Assembly: GCA_030248215.1 (NCBI GenBank)
Contig: JASANG010001639.1
Location: 62,001-126,000, forward strand
DNA: 64,000 nt
Origin: Enoplolaimus lenunculus
Lineage: Eukaryota > Nematoda > Enoplea > Enoplida > Thoracostomopsidae
Reading direction: 5' to 3'
Made by a program: the position numbers and the translations under genes. The notes below the pieces were generated by a model that was given only the letters and a program-made list of their open reading frames with translations, did no database searches and had not been told where the DNA came from. Shown one piece after another: positions 12,724-26,660 of this stretch. The first letter of the stretch is position 1; the number at the start of each line of letters is the position of its first letter.

Positions 12724-13424
12724 ATGCACATATATGCATGTGTCTTAACATTGCATGGCTTTGGTATTTTAACTTCCGGATGTTTGTTGAAAACTTCTGA
12801 AAAATGGAGACCATGCCATCATTCGTATTTATACCGGCTACCATGGAACTGATTGACTTACTTTTACGCATGTATTTTTTTCATACATGTAATGTAAATG
12901 TTTGCATGTGTCCTTGTACCTTCACAATCTATTAGGTGTTATTTTAGGGGCGTAACAGTATATTTATTTGCATAATACTACGTATTGTAACACTAAGCCT
13001 AAACTTCAGCGTAAAAATAAATCTTTGACTAAGCCTATTGCTAATCAAAATTATCAATCTTAATCCTAGTCACCTCTATTTTATTCTAGAAACCTTTAAA
13101 AGAACATGGGTCAAACAAATATTGCATCTTAACGTAACGCTACAAAAGCACAATAATGAAATAGGGTCGTAGTTTAAGTGCTAAAATGCATCGCGTGAGA
13201 TTTAAAGCTTTGTCACTTTCGATGCTTTGGAAGCACAGAAGGAAGAATTGTTAGCTACGTTCTGATATTTGAATGTAATCTAGTCTTTAGTCTTCGGAAT
13301 TCGGAACGAAGAACTTATTCGACAACGGGCTTAATGTTGAGTGGTTTTAACGAAACATTGTTCTTACGGATACGCTTGGTTAATACGTATTGTCACAAGT
13401 TGCGTAGACTGGGTATATACGACG

Positions 13425-13809
13425 CAGGGTGCATAGCGGAACTGGATTATACCGGAATCTGAACAGGAAATTTATGCCGGAATCGGAACAGGAAACTTAT
13501 ACCGGAATTGGAAGCGAAATCGGAACAACAATTTTTGTGACTATAGGGATAATTTGTGTAAACAGAAATATTGATTTAGGGTGTCTGTTGGCTGGCAGGT
13601 ATACTCAAAAACGTCACATGGATAAATTGAAAATCAGTTTGGTTCTGTAAAAGATAAATGATGCAGAATTTTTATGTATATAATATACCACAACAAGCAG
13701 GCCTAAAATTAAAATGTCAAAAATCCCATTCCGATTGATTGTGCGATTGGAATCGGAACTCGTTTTGAATCGCAATTTTAATCTGCATCGAAATTCTGTT
13801 TGCACCCAG
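13425..13809. mobile_element. hAT-like MITE, variant with ATTCCGATT-type repeats
   Basis: Starts CAGGGTGCATAGCGGAACTG and ends TTTGCACCCAG. The subterminal motif is GGAAT(C/T)GGAA instead of CCGGTTCCGG. It is related to the truncated copy at 26942-27215. Confidence 0.65.
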
Positions 13810-13869
13810 TACGTCGGTATTTTGTTCTGAGTGATTGCAGCTGAATGTGATTGTGTTCTTTCTTACGTG

Positions 13870-13940
13870 GTTTTGATCACATGAACCATGGCCGACAGAT
13901 TATCGGTCCAGCACGCTACCACCGAGCCCCGCCTCACAAT
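13870..13940 (-). repeat. tRNA-like sequence, decayed
   Basis: The minus strand has an A-box-like GGCTCGGTGGTAGCGTGC followed about 25 bp later by CCATGGTTCATGTGATC, a weakened B box. It resembles the head of a tRNA-derived SINE. Support is weak. Confidence 0.35.
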
Positions 13941-14055
13941 CAAGTACTGAAGTTTGGCAAACATGTATTTTAACTTGGGTTTAATTTCCAGACATATATC
14001 AACTTTGTGAATAATTGTTATAAATATAAACTTGCGCGACGATTGATTTTCATTC

Positions 14056-17000
14056 ATGAGTCGAAGGTCGAACTCGTCGTTTTACAGCAGTAGTAAAGTA
14101 AGTTAACTGACATACAGGTTTGATTATGGCGGCATTCATTGCAATTTATCTTTATCTACATTTACTGAGGTTGCTTGTTTCGGTACCACGTTTTTGTTTT
14201 CGTATGCATGTATACCCATTAACGTATACATATCGCGTGGCACTGGCTTCAACACGCTACAATTTTTCAAATGCGGCTACCGTTACCGCGCGTATATGTT
14301 CCGCTTTGTTTGTGTATCGCTCTTGGGTGAGGCGTTACACGAGCTGGCCATTGTGCAGGTTAGGGGTGCTCGGATAAAATGGTCATGGCGGCGCTCTTGT
14401 GGTTTATTAACAAAAATTAAAGGACATGATTTTTCCAGAAATTATGGGGGGTCCAAAAATATAATATTTGACGACATTTTGTGGAAATTTTTTCGAGTTT
14501 TTCGAAGGGGAAAGTGATCTTTGGGCGAAAAAATCAATTTTGTTTACAAGCTGAAAAAATATGTGTCATTTGAACCGGTTGGACGAGATAATATCATATT
14601 TGCACGTTTCATGTACAATAATTGGGTTCTCTAGACTGCTGCCGAGTGGGCCCCTCCCCTAGTAGGGAAACCACAGAATCAATGGATTATTCACCAGAAA
14701 TTTTATTTTAACTTGGAAACGGTTTTAAGAATTGAGGCCTTTACTTCCATGGCCCAATTCCCTTGACCAAGCATTTTGGAGACTGGGCTAGTTATCTTTT
14801 ACTTCGGCTTCTTCCATAAGGCAGGTCGAGTCGAGAATGAATACGTACATATATAAATCAGAATTTTTGCAAAAACCTTGTTCGCATATTTTCCCCGGTA
14901 AACATTAGTAGGACCGTCGTAGCGCGGCACTGGTTGTGACTTGTTTTGGATGTTACGAAACTTTTGTTTTGTAATTACAGCCTAATGCAAATCGCAAAGC
15001 AGCTGCGTCATCAACAAGCCGGCAAGATTCGGAACGTGTCGTACATTGCATGATACAAAGATTGACAGATAGCGCGTTTAATCGAAATATGTTTTTTAGT
15101 GGATTGCGAAGTCGTCACGGACGCAGTTTGATAAGTGGTAAAGTGGCACTGTCTGAAAGTAAGTACGCACATAGATCTTTGATCACAAGTAGACTTTATC
15201 GCTGCTGGATTGAAATAACGAATTTGAAATTACTGAACCGGAATTTGAAAAAATTATCGGAAACGGAAACGGAAAGTCAAAAATACATGTCACTGAAAAA
15301 TTCGTTTTAAGTTTCTTTTTTACAATATTATTGGTGAAATAACCATAGTTGGGTATGGGTATTAACTTTATCTGCAGTGTTTTAGATTTTCATAATCCAC
15401 GGAAGCAAAATCTACCTTTGATGGTTTATTTTTGGCGATTGTCAAGGTTTATACGAATGAAATCTACTAATGTTTATCGTTATTTTTTAGTAAATTCTGG
15501 CCGCCGGAATACGTGCATAAATTCAATACAGCGTTCAAAGACACGGAACTTGATTTTTTTCGATTCTGTTTCAAATTAATTAAGAATAAGCTTAAAAATA
15601 AACAATTTACGTCAATTTTGCTGAAACTCAGCTACGGCTAACTAAAACACAAACAGTCATAATTCAGCAGTGCAATATCATCGCACTTCCTTTTTCGGCG
15701 AAACAAATGAATTCCTGCTTTTTGTGAAATGTAATTCCTGGTAGAACCCTACCGGAAAATGAATTCCAGTGGAACTCTTAAAAAATTTTCCCATAGACAT
15801 CAAAATTTTCTCGCTCGCTAGTCTGCAAACATTCAATATATCAATATTTTGATTTTAATTTTGTGTTATTTTATCACTTCATTTTTTTGGTAACAATTTC
15901 GTAGAGCCTATCGCCTCTACCCCATTGTTATAAACAGTTGATTTTTAGCAGTAGCTGATCCTGGCAGACGCTAACTTTTTTGTAGTATACCTATTTCGCG
16001 ACTGTGTCATGCGTGTTATGCGTTTTTTAGACAAAACTGCGACGTCTCGGTTAGTTTCCGATGACAAAAGTTATGGCGGTGCATCAGTTGTAAACGACAA
16101 CAGCACTACTATTCAGCTTTCTACGGGCGATCGTAAAGCGTTGTACGCTCCGGCGAAAAAGCAAGTACCACATCCTAGTGAAGCGTTACGCGCCGCAGCC
16201 GCAGCTGGGACTTTATCTTCTGCGGACAGTATTGGGTCTGTTGGTGGCCATCAAACGACGAATTTCGGCGGTGGGGGTGTTTCGTCAATCTCTCAGTTGT
16301 CAACATCTGGATCGTCTTCTTTAAGTAGCGGGTCGGAGTCAGAAAACGAGTGCCAGAAAGTTGGTGGTCAAAGTGACAAAGATGGCGATGATGATGAGGA
16401 TGATGATGATAATGATGAAAATGGTCTCGACCACGGAGGAGGTCGCGGCACAAATAAGGTAGACGAGCAGCACTCCCAAACTGATTTACATGGACACGAA
16501 GCTCAGCCGAAAAACTCTATTCAAACACCGAAAGGCAAAAATAAAGCAATAAAACGACAGCGCCCTGAAGCCAATTCAGTTGGACTAGAAGCTCAGCTGA
16601 ACGACTCTATACAAACGCCTAAACAGCTATCGCCAAAAGCCAGGCGTGTCGTGAAGAAAAATCGAGAACCGATTTCATTGAGTATTCAAGCTTCAGTCAA
16701 ATTCGCTAACGACGATATCGTTAACAGTAGGACTTCAATGGCTGCAACAGGAGTACTCGATGGCAGTGGCGGTAGCGCTTTTGACGGTAACAGTAAAGTG
16801 AATCATTCCGCCACTACTGGTGATAGCCGACGAGGGGTAACAGGTGTTACCTATGACGATATGTCTTCAGATGAGGAGTTAACTGACAGTGCTACGAATG
16901 CTATGGAAACGGGAGAAGTTGGCGGCTGTGCAGAAATCGTATTGAAATACAGCTCTGAAACACCAAAGAACTCGTTATCGCAAAAAAGCTTTCAAACATT

Positions 17001-20000
17001 AAAGAAATCCGTGTCGCAGAAATTACCAAAAGTTACGAAACCTGCTGCGGATAGTATTCAAAGCGCTACGCCTGAACTAAACTCTGTTAGTAATAGTATG
17101 ACAACTTGCAGGCAAAATTTTGTGGTCAAAGGCAAATCGAACGTAAGTGGCCATGCTGAGATGTCTGGAGATTTAAATGCACGTGATGGTCAGCAGGCTG
17201 TGCTTGACAAAACGTTATCTAATGATAGACTTGATAAGGCGATTAAATCGTTGAAAGAAACGTCTTCAATACTCGAAAAGCGTCTCAAATGTTTTAGCGG
17301 AATCGGAGGTATTTTTTCGCAAGAGCATGGGTCACAACCGGAAACGCAGCAACAGTTGATCAAGAAATTATCGAAACAGCAACAAAAACAACCACAGCAG
17401 TCACAACCAGGTGAAAAAACGAAACAGGACCTCGAGCGAGTTTTGCAGGCAGAAAGTGGGCAAAAGCAAAGACCGCCAAAAGATCGGACACAACAAAAGT
17501 CTGACACAGGAAAATCACGCGAAGGGAAAAATGAAGATCAAGCATTTGAGCATGAGCAGCAACTGAGGAGTTACCACAAAAAGCGCAAGCATTTACAAGC
17601 CGAGCTTGAACCGGGAGAATGTACAGGCAATAGTCGTTCCTCCTCAATTTCGTCAGATTTAGAAGCTGCTAACAAAATGCAAACATTGAAAAACAAGGAA
17701 ACAACCCGTCACAGCGAAGAAAACGCAACGCCTGACAAGCCAACTGCAGTAAAAATTGTTCGTCCGAAAGTTTCGATTAATGCCGTAAAATTGAACGTTG
17801 ATTGTGACACTGAATCTGGGATGTCGCAGGTTTTATCAACTGGCACAAAGGTAGATGCAAGTAAAACTACTCGTATGACAGGACCTACCATAGTTGCTGA
17901 TTCTACTTCGACTGGACACGACAAAGGTATGAGATGTGTGAATGGAAACTTTAACATATGTAATAGCTATTTTCCAGGGTCAACCAGTTACCAAAAAATG
18001 TCAGAGCCGAATTGCGATAAATTAGTATATACCAGGGTGGCAACAAAGGTTCGGATTCGGCAAAAATTTGAGGTTCGGATTCGGTTGTGGAAAAGCCGAA
18101 TCCAACAAAGTTCGGCAATATGTTTTTCATTTTTAAGCAATAAAATTTTTTAAATACCTTGCTATAAAAATCAATGTTTTTACTTCAAGTGAGAAATCTC
18201 ACAACTGACGTCGGGAAGAAATATATTAACGTATGAAAAGTTTTACGGCTCGTATTGCGTTGATATTCTGAAACAAATTATAGATATATCTGAAATTTGC
18301 ATCATGCAGGATTCGGCAAATTGGCACTGAATTCGGATTCGGTGACATCGTGGATTCGGTGCCACCCTGGTATATACTACTACTAGTACTACAACTGTTA
18401 TATGTAATAACGATGTTTCTACAAGAATCACAGTATTAACTGAGCTTCTTGAACAACATTTTTTATCGTTTGGAACAGAATTCATAAAGAAATAGTGTGA
18501 TATTGGTCAAGAATAATTGTCTAATATAGCGTTATGTTATTATACTTTTCTTCAATAAACATCCCTAAATGTAGAATAAGGGAGTCAGAGCCGGATTTGT
18601 GTTGTATACACCCTTCTATTTTGAGAATTAATGCTGGACTGAGTCACCGCATTTTAATTAAGCTATACAGAAGTTTTCAATCAGAGACCACGGCTGATGT
18701 TTTGTTGTTTCTGTTAAGTTTAAATCACCGTTTTTGCGTAAATTACAGCCTGAGCTAAATTTCCAGTTATTGCAAAATTGTTGCACGCTCAGCAAAGATG
18801 CATTGCTAACATGTCAAGTTTTCAATTGCTTTCACTTAAATTGGTAGTTTCTAACTGTTCAGATATTAAGCCGGCTATCACCAACGAAGCGTTGAAAATT
18901 CCAGATGTTTCTTTAAACACACGAATTCGATTGTCATATGACAAAAAAGCGTAAGTTTGAATATATGTTGGATATTATATAATTAACAAGAAATTTAGTA
19001 GGCAGATGCGCGTGAGCGTTGACTCAGTGTTTTATTGATATCTTGACCAACCTTTTCCTTTTTCAGTTTGCTTTTACATACGACATACGTTTGATGCGTA
19101 CGTATGTAGTTGTCTTATGTTAAGAGTGTTTTGGTTCTAATGTATTTCATACAATTAGCGTTGGTTGTGGAAGTATCTGATAAATTCTTTAACCTCGTTA
19201 GTTTGCGTACAATAGTTACTATTCAGAATGTGGTTCCGGGATGTTAAAATCACTAAGGTAATTTGATTCCGGGTATTTTTGTAATACCCGGAATGATTTG
19301 TTGTGAAGACTTGGATCCGGAATTTGTTGAAGTGAAGACCTGGATCCGGAATTTGTTGAAGTGAAAACCCGGAGCGGAATTTTTCGGCGATAATACCCGG
19401 AATAAACCGGAATACCTGAACCCGTTATGCAATTCTAACTATGAACAAGTGAATCGGCGAGTGGTTGATATATATAATTTGAACCGCTAAACATTTCAGA
19501 CCTAAACCGTCAACTAAAAGCGCGACAGGTACTTCAATGTCCGAACGAGTACTATCAATCTTATCATCTGATCCTAACACTACAACAAACCAGAAAACAC
19601 AATTTCGAATTAAACCAAAAAATTTCGCTATCAAACCGTCTACCAGTGCGGAGCGTAAAAAAGCGCTAGTTACAACAGTATTTACGGCGACAAGTCCTCG
19701 TTCTTCTAAGGTAACGGAAATAGTGTCGTCTGACCAACAACAGCTTACGTCTACTGCTCGTTTAGAACAAAAACGAAAGCGCCATGAATCAAAGCAATCA
19801 AAACCAATGTCTCCTGAATTTAATACTTCGAGTGATTGCATCGACGATATTCCGTTGCCTCCGGTGCCGCCTATGGTCGAAATGCCACCACCGTTGCCGC
19901 CAGAGCCACCACCAGAACTACTAGTTTCAGGCGCCGCACCCCCGCCATCACATCCGGCGCCGTCTTTACCTAAGCTGCCACATTCCGGGCCACCCCCTCC

Positions 20001-23000
20001 GCCTTGTAAGTATTTAGGACTTGAATTTGATAGCCATAGACTTAGAGTAGAATGATAGCCATAGACTTAGAGTAGAAAAGTGCATACTGAGGAAAGTGAA
20101 AAAATATCGTATTAGCAGTGATTAGCGAGCTGCTTTGTTAAATACAGATTTGCATTGAAATAAATAAGGGTAGCGCTCACCGCAAGTTAAAACATTTTTG
20201 TTTACAAATATGCACTACCATGTGTCGTCAATTTATGTGCATTGCTTTACGATACCGGACGACCCAGACGCCATTAAAGTAGTCATAGACTATTATAATG
20301 GTACCTATATCGAGACAAAAAATAGAAATGACTGTCATGTGAGCTCTGTTTTATTCCTGCTTAACAATGCTTTTTGATATATGGTTTTTTGTTGATAATT
20401 TTCCAGATTAAACGGGTAAATTCTAATATGTTTGGAGTCACGTACGATTGAAATAACTAACTCGCTGCTAATCTGATGTAATATTGAAACCGCACTGTTG
20501 ACGGTATAGGACCTTTCAAACGACATTAAAGCCTATAAACATTGCACTTGCAGGCTATTAATTTGAAATAATTTTAGCTCCAGCCATACCATCAACGTCA
20601 TCGGGACCAACCCCTGTAAAATTGCGACGTTCATGGAATCGCCAGGCAGCGGAAGAAACACAAAACGCTTATTCGGGTTCTACAGTAGACGCTGTTTGTA
20701 GTAAAGCAAGCAGTGCCTGTATGAACCATCCAGGTACGCCACAGAATCATCTTCCACCTTTTGGTCCGGTGATGCCTGTTGTTGCACAACCAACATTACC
20801 TATGTTTCCATGCGCACCTCCAGCTGATTTCAGTATCCCACCGCCGCTTAGTGAATGTAATAACCAGCACCAGCCGGTACGTAAATCTGTTCCACAGCAT
20901 TGGATTGAATACAGTCAGCATAATCAGTTACATCCTCCACATGAAACACTCGGTCGTAATACACAACCGGTCATAAAGAGCAATCAGCACCCTAGGCACG
21001 GGTTAGCTGGTCCCCCGCCGCCGCCACCGCCAGAACCAAAGGATATCGACGAGCGTTTGCAGTTATCGCCGCAAATATCACCGGCAGCTAGCACAGCTAC
21101 TCCTGGCCAGGTAAGACACCAAGAGAACGTGGTAGAATTGCTCAATTCAAGTTCGGGTTCTGATGGATTTCAGCCAGTAGCGGCTGGTGGTGCCTGTGAC
21201 GCCGGCGGTATTGCCAGCAGTAGACCGCGCCGATCTAAAGCGCCGTTATTAGGTCAGACACCTGTGCAATTGTCAGAAACACCGGCTAAAGGTAATTTTG
21301 CGACAAATTCCCAACAATCTGATGGGCTGACTACGGCTATAGAGCATCGCGGAGATGTCGACTTGAGACAGTATTTAATCGCGAAACGCGCTGGAACAGC
21401 TACAATGGAGCCGGTTGCCGAGGAACGAAAGATGACACCTGTCCGTCGGCGCCAACTTCACCCCAACTCACGTTCAAATTACAACGGACCTGACAGGCAG
21501 CATGGTCCGTTCGCAAATAGCACGAATTCAGCGTGCCCTCCACAAAATGTCCGCGTTTCGGTTGATGATCGCGGTTCTGCTGACGAAACATCACCGTCAG
21601 TAACGACCCAACAATCTTCTGAACGTACTGCTTACTCTGTTGAAGCAGGGCAGCATGTGCAAACAGCGGCTGAGACAAATAGCAGCAGTTACAACCTCGG
21701 TGATGACGATGAAGATGATTTTGACTATGAGCGTCGATATCGGCGGCATAGGGCGCCGCCGAAAGCCGATGTGTCCATGCCATTGGAAAGTGTTAGCCAC
21801 CGGTCAGCCAGACGCCACTATAACGAAGCTGATCGCGAGTCTCCTGGTGAGAGCAGCATAGACGATAATGCAACCGAATTTATCCGTCAATCGTCTCGTT
21901 CGGATACCTTTGACGCTTTTACGGTTCAGCAATCGGATCAGGTTTATCGCCGCCGCCGTCGTGGAACACCTTCGTACGGCAACGAGACAGCAAGGCACGC
22001 TAGCAGTGAATCTAGTAGACGAGAAGATAGTACCTATAGAAGCAACAATGACGATAGGCGGCATTATTTCGACAACGACGGTGGTGTCATTAGTGATGAT
22101 GGTGATGGCGACGTCATTGGTAGTCGATACGAATATCGACGACGCGATGACTCGTATAACGACCGTCGCCGTCGTAGTCGTCGTAGTCGTAGCCCTAGCG
22201 CCGACGATGATGGTCGACGATATTACCGTCGTCATCGCAGACGCGATTCAGGCGCCTATGACGACGACAGTGATTACGGTCGAGACGGCGACTACGATCG
22301 AGACGGCGATTACGACCACGACGATCATTATCGTGAGTCGTCTCGCAATCGTAGTGGCGATTATTATCGTCGTAGTGATCGATCGCGTCGATTACGCCAT
22401 TATAGTGATGATGATGATGATAATGATGATGATGACTTTGATGATCATAGACGATACGACGACGGTGATAGACGCCCAAGATTTTCGCGGTATGATCGAT
22501 ATGAAGGCGGTGGCGACGGATGTCCGGATATCATGAGTAGACGCGATGAGTCGTCGATTAGACGCCGTCTCGGAAGGGGTGTGCACCAGAGAGTAGCGTT
22601 TCCTAGTAGTCGGCAACAGCCGTCAGCGTCTGTTGATGCTATGAAACGAACGTCAACCGCGATTATGGAACGGATACAAGCGCAAGACGCCGGTGCATAT
22701 TTGCATCACCTCGGAAAAAGGGACGATAACTCAAGGACTGGTATAGCTAGCGTTGGGTGTAATCTTCAAGACGGTGGTATGCCGCAGCAGCCGCAAACGA
22801 ACATGGCTGGGTGTTCGATTCCGTCGCTTGTCACGCCTAACAGGCATCAATTTTCGGCGATCGATGTATCACATTTAGCCGGGGGTGCGACCGTAAACGC
22901 AAACAGCAACAACGAAATTATAATGCTACCGCGGGTAAACTTTGCAACTGGTGTCGGCGTGCACACGATCGGAATAGGTGGTTCCAACATAGACGTTAAT

Positions 23001-26000
23001 CATCAGGCGCAGTTTGTAAATCATAACGTTATGCAACAACAGCAATTGCATCGTGGCGGAACGTTCTCTGTAAATACGGCTGATATAAGCGATAAATTTA
23101 CATTTTTCTTCACCAAGAAATATGTGTTTTCGAATCATTATCCTTGTGATCGGCTTGTAATCGATGGAAATGCTTTCTCGTGCACAGAACAGTTTTATAT
23201 GTTTATGAAAGCAAGTAAGTATCACTTATTGTAAATACTTTGTATTGTACCACGGTGAAACCGGATGCCAATAAGTGTGTATTTCAAGAAAAAGTAGAAT
23301 TTAATCGTGCTATTTTAGTGTTACATGCTATAGTTGTTATGATTTCGCTCCCACAACGCTTTTGGCATAGTCAGTACAAAATAAGGTTATGTGATACTTT
23401 GTAGTGATAAATATCCGGCAATGTTGAATGTCAGAGCCTGGTATTGATTTTTTGCGTAACCGGGTATCCCGTTTCACTTTGTATTCTGTGTGTTTTGGGA
23501 TAACGTCACGTAACGAATGAATACTGGAGCAAGTATTTTAAAATTCGTCTAATGTCCGAAGTTAAAAGAAATGGACTAAGTTTTCTTAACTTATATGACT
23601 CTTGCGAAAATGATGTTTTGCTTGCTGACGCACTTAAATTTTTCAACTGGGTTTAACAATATCTAAAGGTAGAAATAATGAACAGCAAGTCGAAAGATGA
23701 TGTATCTGCTTGTAATATTGCTAATTTAGTGTCGTTTGATGATACCGACTGCGCAAAAGAAATATTGAACACAAAAGATCCAAAACGAATGAAAACGCTA
23801 GGTACTGCGGTGATGAACTTTGATCAGAAAAAGTGGGACGACATATCGCATGGTATCATGCTGCTTGGCAATATGGAAAAGGTTAGTTTTGGTCGTTATA
23901 GAAATCTTGGTTTTTATTTTGACCTGTTCTGGCTACATTGGTGTGACTAATTTGCCTAGGAGCTGTGTATTTTTCCGCACTTTCTACGTATGAACAACTT
24001 AAGTTGCATGTTTTACAATTTACGTTCAATTCAAAATCGACCTAAGTCATGCCTCTAACAAATCAGAGTGTCAGTCTCCACATTTGAAAATTCTTTCAGT
24101 ATGTCAGTCTCAGCTTTTAAGTAGAGACTTGTATTCCTGATATCTGTGACGCATTCAGTATGCGCTTACGTTTTAGCTATTTTCTTATGTTTTAGTACGT
24201 TCAAAATCCGCATTTAAGAAAAGAATTATTCATTACGGCGAATACAACGTTGGTCGAATGCAATCCGGTTGATTTACGGTGGGGCATAGGTAAGAAATTT
24301 TTGTTTTTTGTGTGTAATAGCAGATATTAAGAGTTAACGGAATACCACAATTTTACATGGAATCTAAACTTTAAGTGTACATATTTTTATTGTTCTGTAA
24401 ACTGTTAAACTTCAATCGTAAACAAGTCATAATTTACGGATCAACTTCTCCAAAAAATGGGTGTCTCTAGTTTGAGTGTAAAATAAACGCAGCTGTAAAT
24501 CTACTTATTCATTTTGTCATTTGAAACCAAAATAGTTTAATAAAAACAAAGAAATTATTCATTAATGTATTAAAATACGGAACCGAATTTCATCACAAAG
24601 CAAGAAAAACAATAATTGCACTTTATGGTTTATACCATGGGGGAACGAGCTAGATGTTATGCATTCAGAAATGAGTATCACCGCAGCCTTAAAATTCATA
24701 TAATCACAAATGGCTCAATTACCAGTTTGGGTATAGTTTTAAATGGTGCAACGCTGGTTATAAGTCATATTTTCCGTCGGTTTTGCTGAAACCCATTGAT
24801 TTCTATTTAAAATATTTACGTATTTACTTAGTTATTTAGTCATGTATTGCGGCATAAGAAACGTCTGTGATCTGTTTGCCGAAACAAATGCTTTAAATAT
24901 AGTGTTTGTCCGATTCCTGTAGCAATTAGTCCAATCGCGTTTAACGCCGACAAATAAGACACTTTTCGTCGAGTATCTTCAGCGTTTTTTCGATCAACCC
25001 TTTCTTGAAGCCTGAAAATTATAATGCATTTTGAAGCTGAACATTATTCGCAGATGTATAGGATAGACAAAAAACCAGTCAGACGTTAGTTTGACAGCAG
25101 TGAAAGTACAGATGTGTTTTGTCGTTCACTTCAATCCTTAAGCACTAAAGCAGTACTCCATGAAAATTAATATGGAAAACTAAAACTTTTGGCTTGGTCG
25201 GCCTCGTCGGCTATTATTCTCACTATTTGGCATTTGTCGGTTAGCCATTATGCTTAGAAACATTATTATGATTTTGATTTAATTTTTATTTACCACAAAA
25301 CATGCGGTGGCAGAAATTATTTCACTTTATTTCGTGGATGTTGTAGCGTTCAGCACGCATTGTTATACAACCTTTTGTGTTCACAGTTACAAAAATATTG
25401 CGCTATAAATATAGTTGCGCTCTAAAATTGTAATCATTCGCTCCACGGTGCAAAGCGGAACTGAATTATACCAGAGTACCGTGTTTCGTACCGATATTTT
25501 GTTTGGTAAGCAGCAATGTTGGCAAGTTTGTCGTGAATCGATTGGGCAAGAGTTTCTTTTTCGTTTGGCACTTTTGGTGCTGCTTCACCGTATCGAAATC
25601 TAAAATTGCATGACAATGTTTGTTTTAAAGTTATCTCTTCAGGTTTGTTCAAACCTTCGCTAGAAATTTGTTAACTAGATTTGTAAGTATTACTGGATTT
25701 CATGCGGAACAGCCTCAAAAAAGCAAAAATCAGAGCAATAACTTACCCCATGGCTACACTTGATGTCCGATCAAGCAATAAATAGACAGTTTTGGTCATG
25801 AATGAATAGTTGTTTGCAAAACAAAATTCGAACGTTCCAAAATAACTCAAAAACGTAAACGTTTCTCCAGGTGAACCAGCGCTTGCGTAGAGTTGAACTT
25901 TGTGCGGTGTTAAAACTACGATGGCCACGGTCTACAATATAATTACAATAATGCAAGGGTCACGCCATAACGTAGGAAAGATTATCAAGCTCATGTGAGT

Positions 26001-26620
26001 AAGCAAGAGTTGCGTTCAAGAAGTCTGGCACGTACCGCTTCGTTTTGTAGTACAAGCCATTGTTTTGATGATATGAAGACCTGAAGATTTTCGCAGCCTG
26101 CTTAGGACCTACATATTACATAAAGGAGCCAAAAGTTGTATATGTTTCTATTTTTTAACAAAAGGTTTGGTTATTTGACCAAAACTTAGTTGAAATTTAG
26201 CCATCTCGTCATGGATAGGGATTAGCGAATCTTGTAAATTTTTGCTCTTTTTGGTGTTGCTGTACGACGCATTTGAATGTTGCTAATTGGTATATAAGTC
26301 GTTCAAATTAACGCACCGCATGCTCGTTCAGTACTTTGAATTGAAATGTATAATTCGCTGAGTCGATGAAATCTTCAGTGAAACACGTAATTTCGTTATC
26401 GGCGAGCATGAACGTTAGCTCGCTGCGGTGCGTTGGAACGTAATCGTCCGGGTGCTTGGTGTAGTAAACTGGTTGAATTGGTGGTTGTACGTATTGCCAG
26501 TTTACAGCATACTGCTGTTGTTGAAATTGCTGTTGGTATTGTTGCTGTTGTTGTTGTTGTTGGTCATATTGTTGCTGATGTAGATATTGTTGTTGCTGGT
26601 CATATTGTTGCTGCTGCAGA

Positions 26621-26660
<40 letters not shown>

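Larger units (their letters stand above)
12724..14055. other. Region upstream of the large NADAR gene
   Basis: Apart from the MITE at 13425-13809 and the tRNA-like sequence at 13870-13940, no gene is recognised. The promoter of the NADAR gene starting at 14056 should lie here, but no core element could be assigned by eye. Confidence 0.4.

Noticed and set aside
14120-14517. Overlapping ORFs of 85 and 107 codons after NADAR exon 1
   Set aside because: They lie in the first intron, lack motifs, and the exon 1 to exon 2 splice is phase-perfect without them.
16009-16030. ATG at 16009 as start of the 714-residue ORF
   Set aside because: The stretch GTTATGCGTTTTTTAG is a splice acceptor. The exon begins at 16031 in phase with the upstream exon ending at 15158, and a good initiating exon lies at 14056.
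21804-22536. Val/Thr- and His/Tyr-rich ORFs overlapping exon 6 of the large NADAR gene
   Set aside because: Shadow frames of the Arg/Asp-rich coding repeat; they have no splice or family support.
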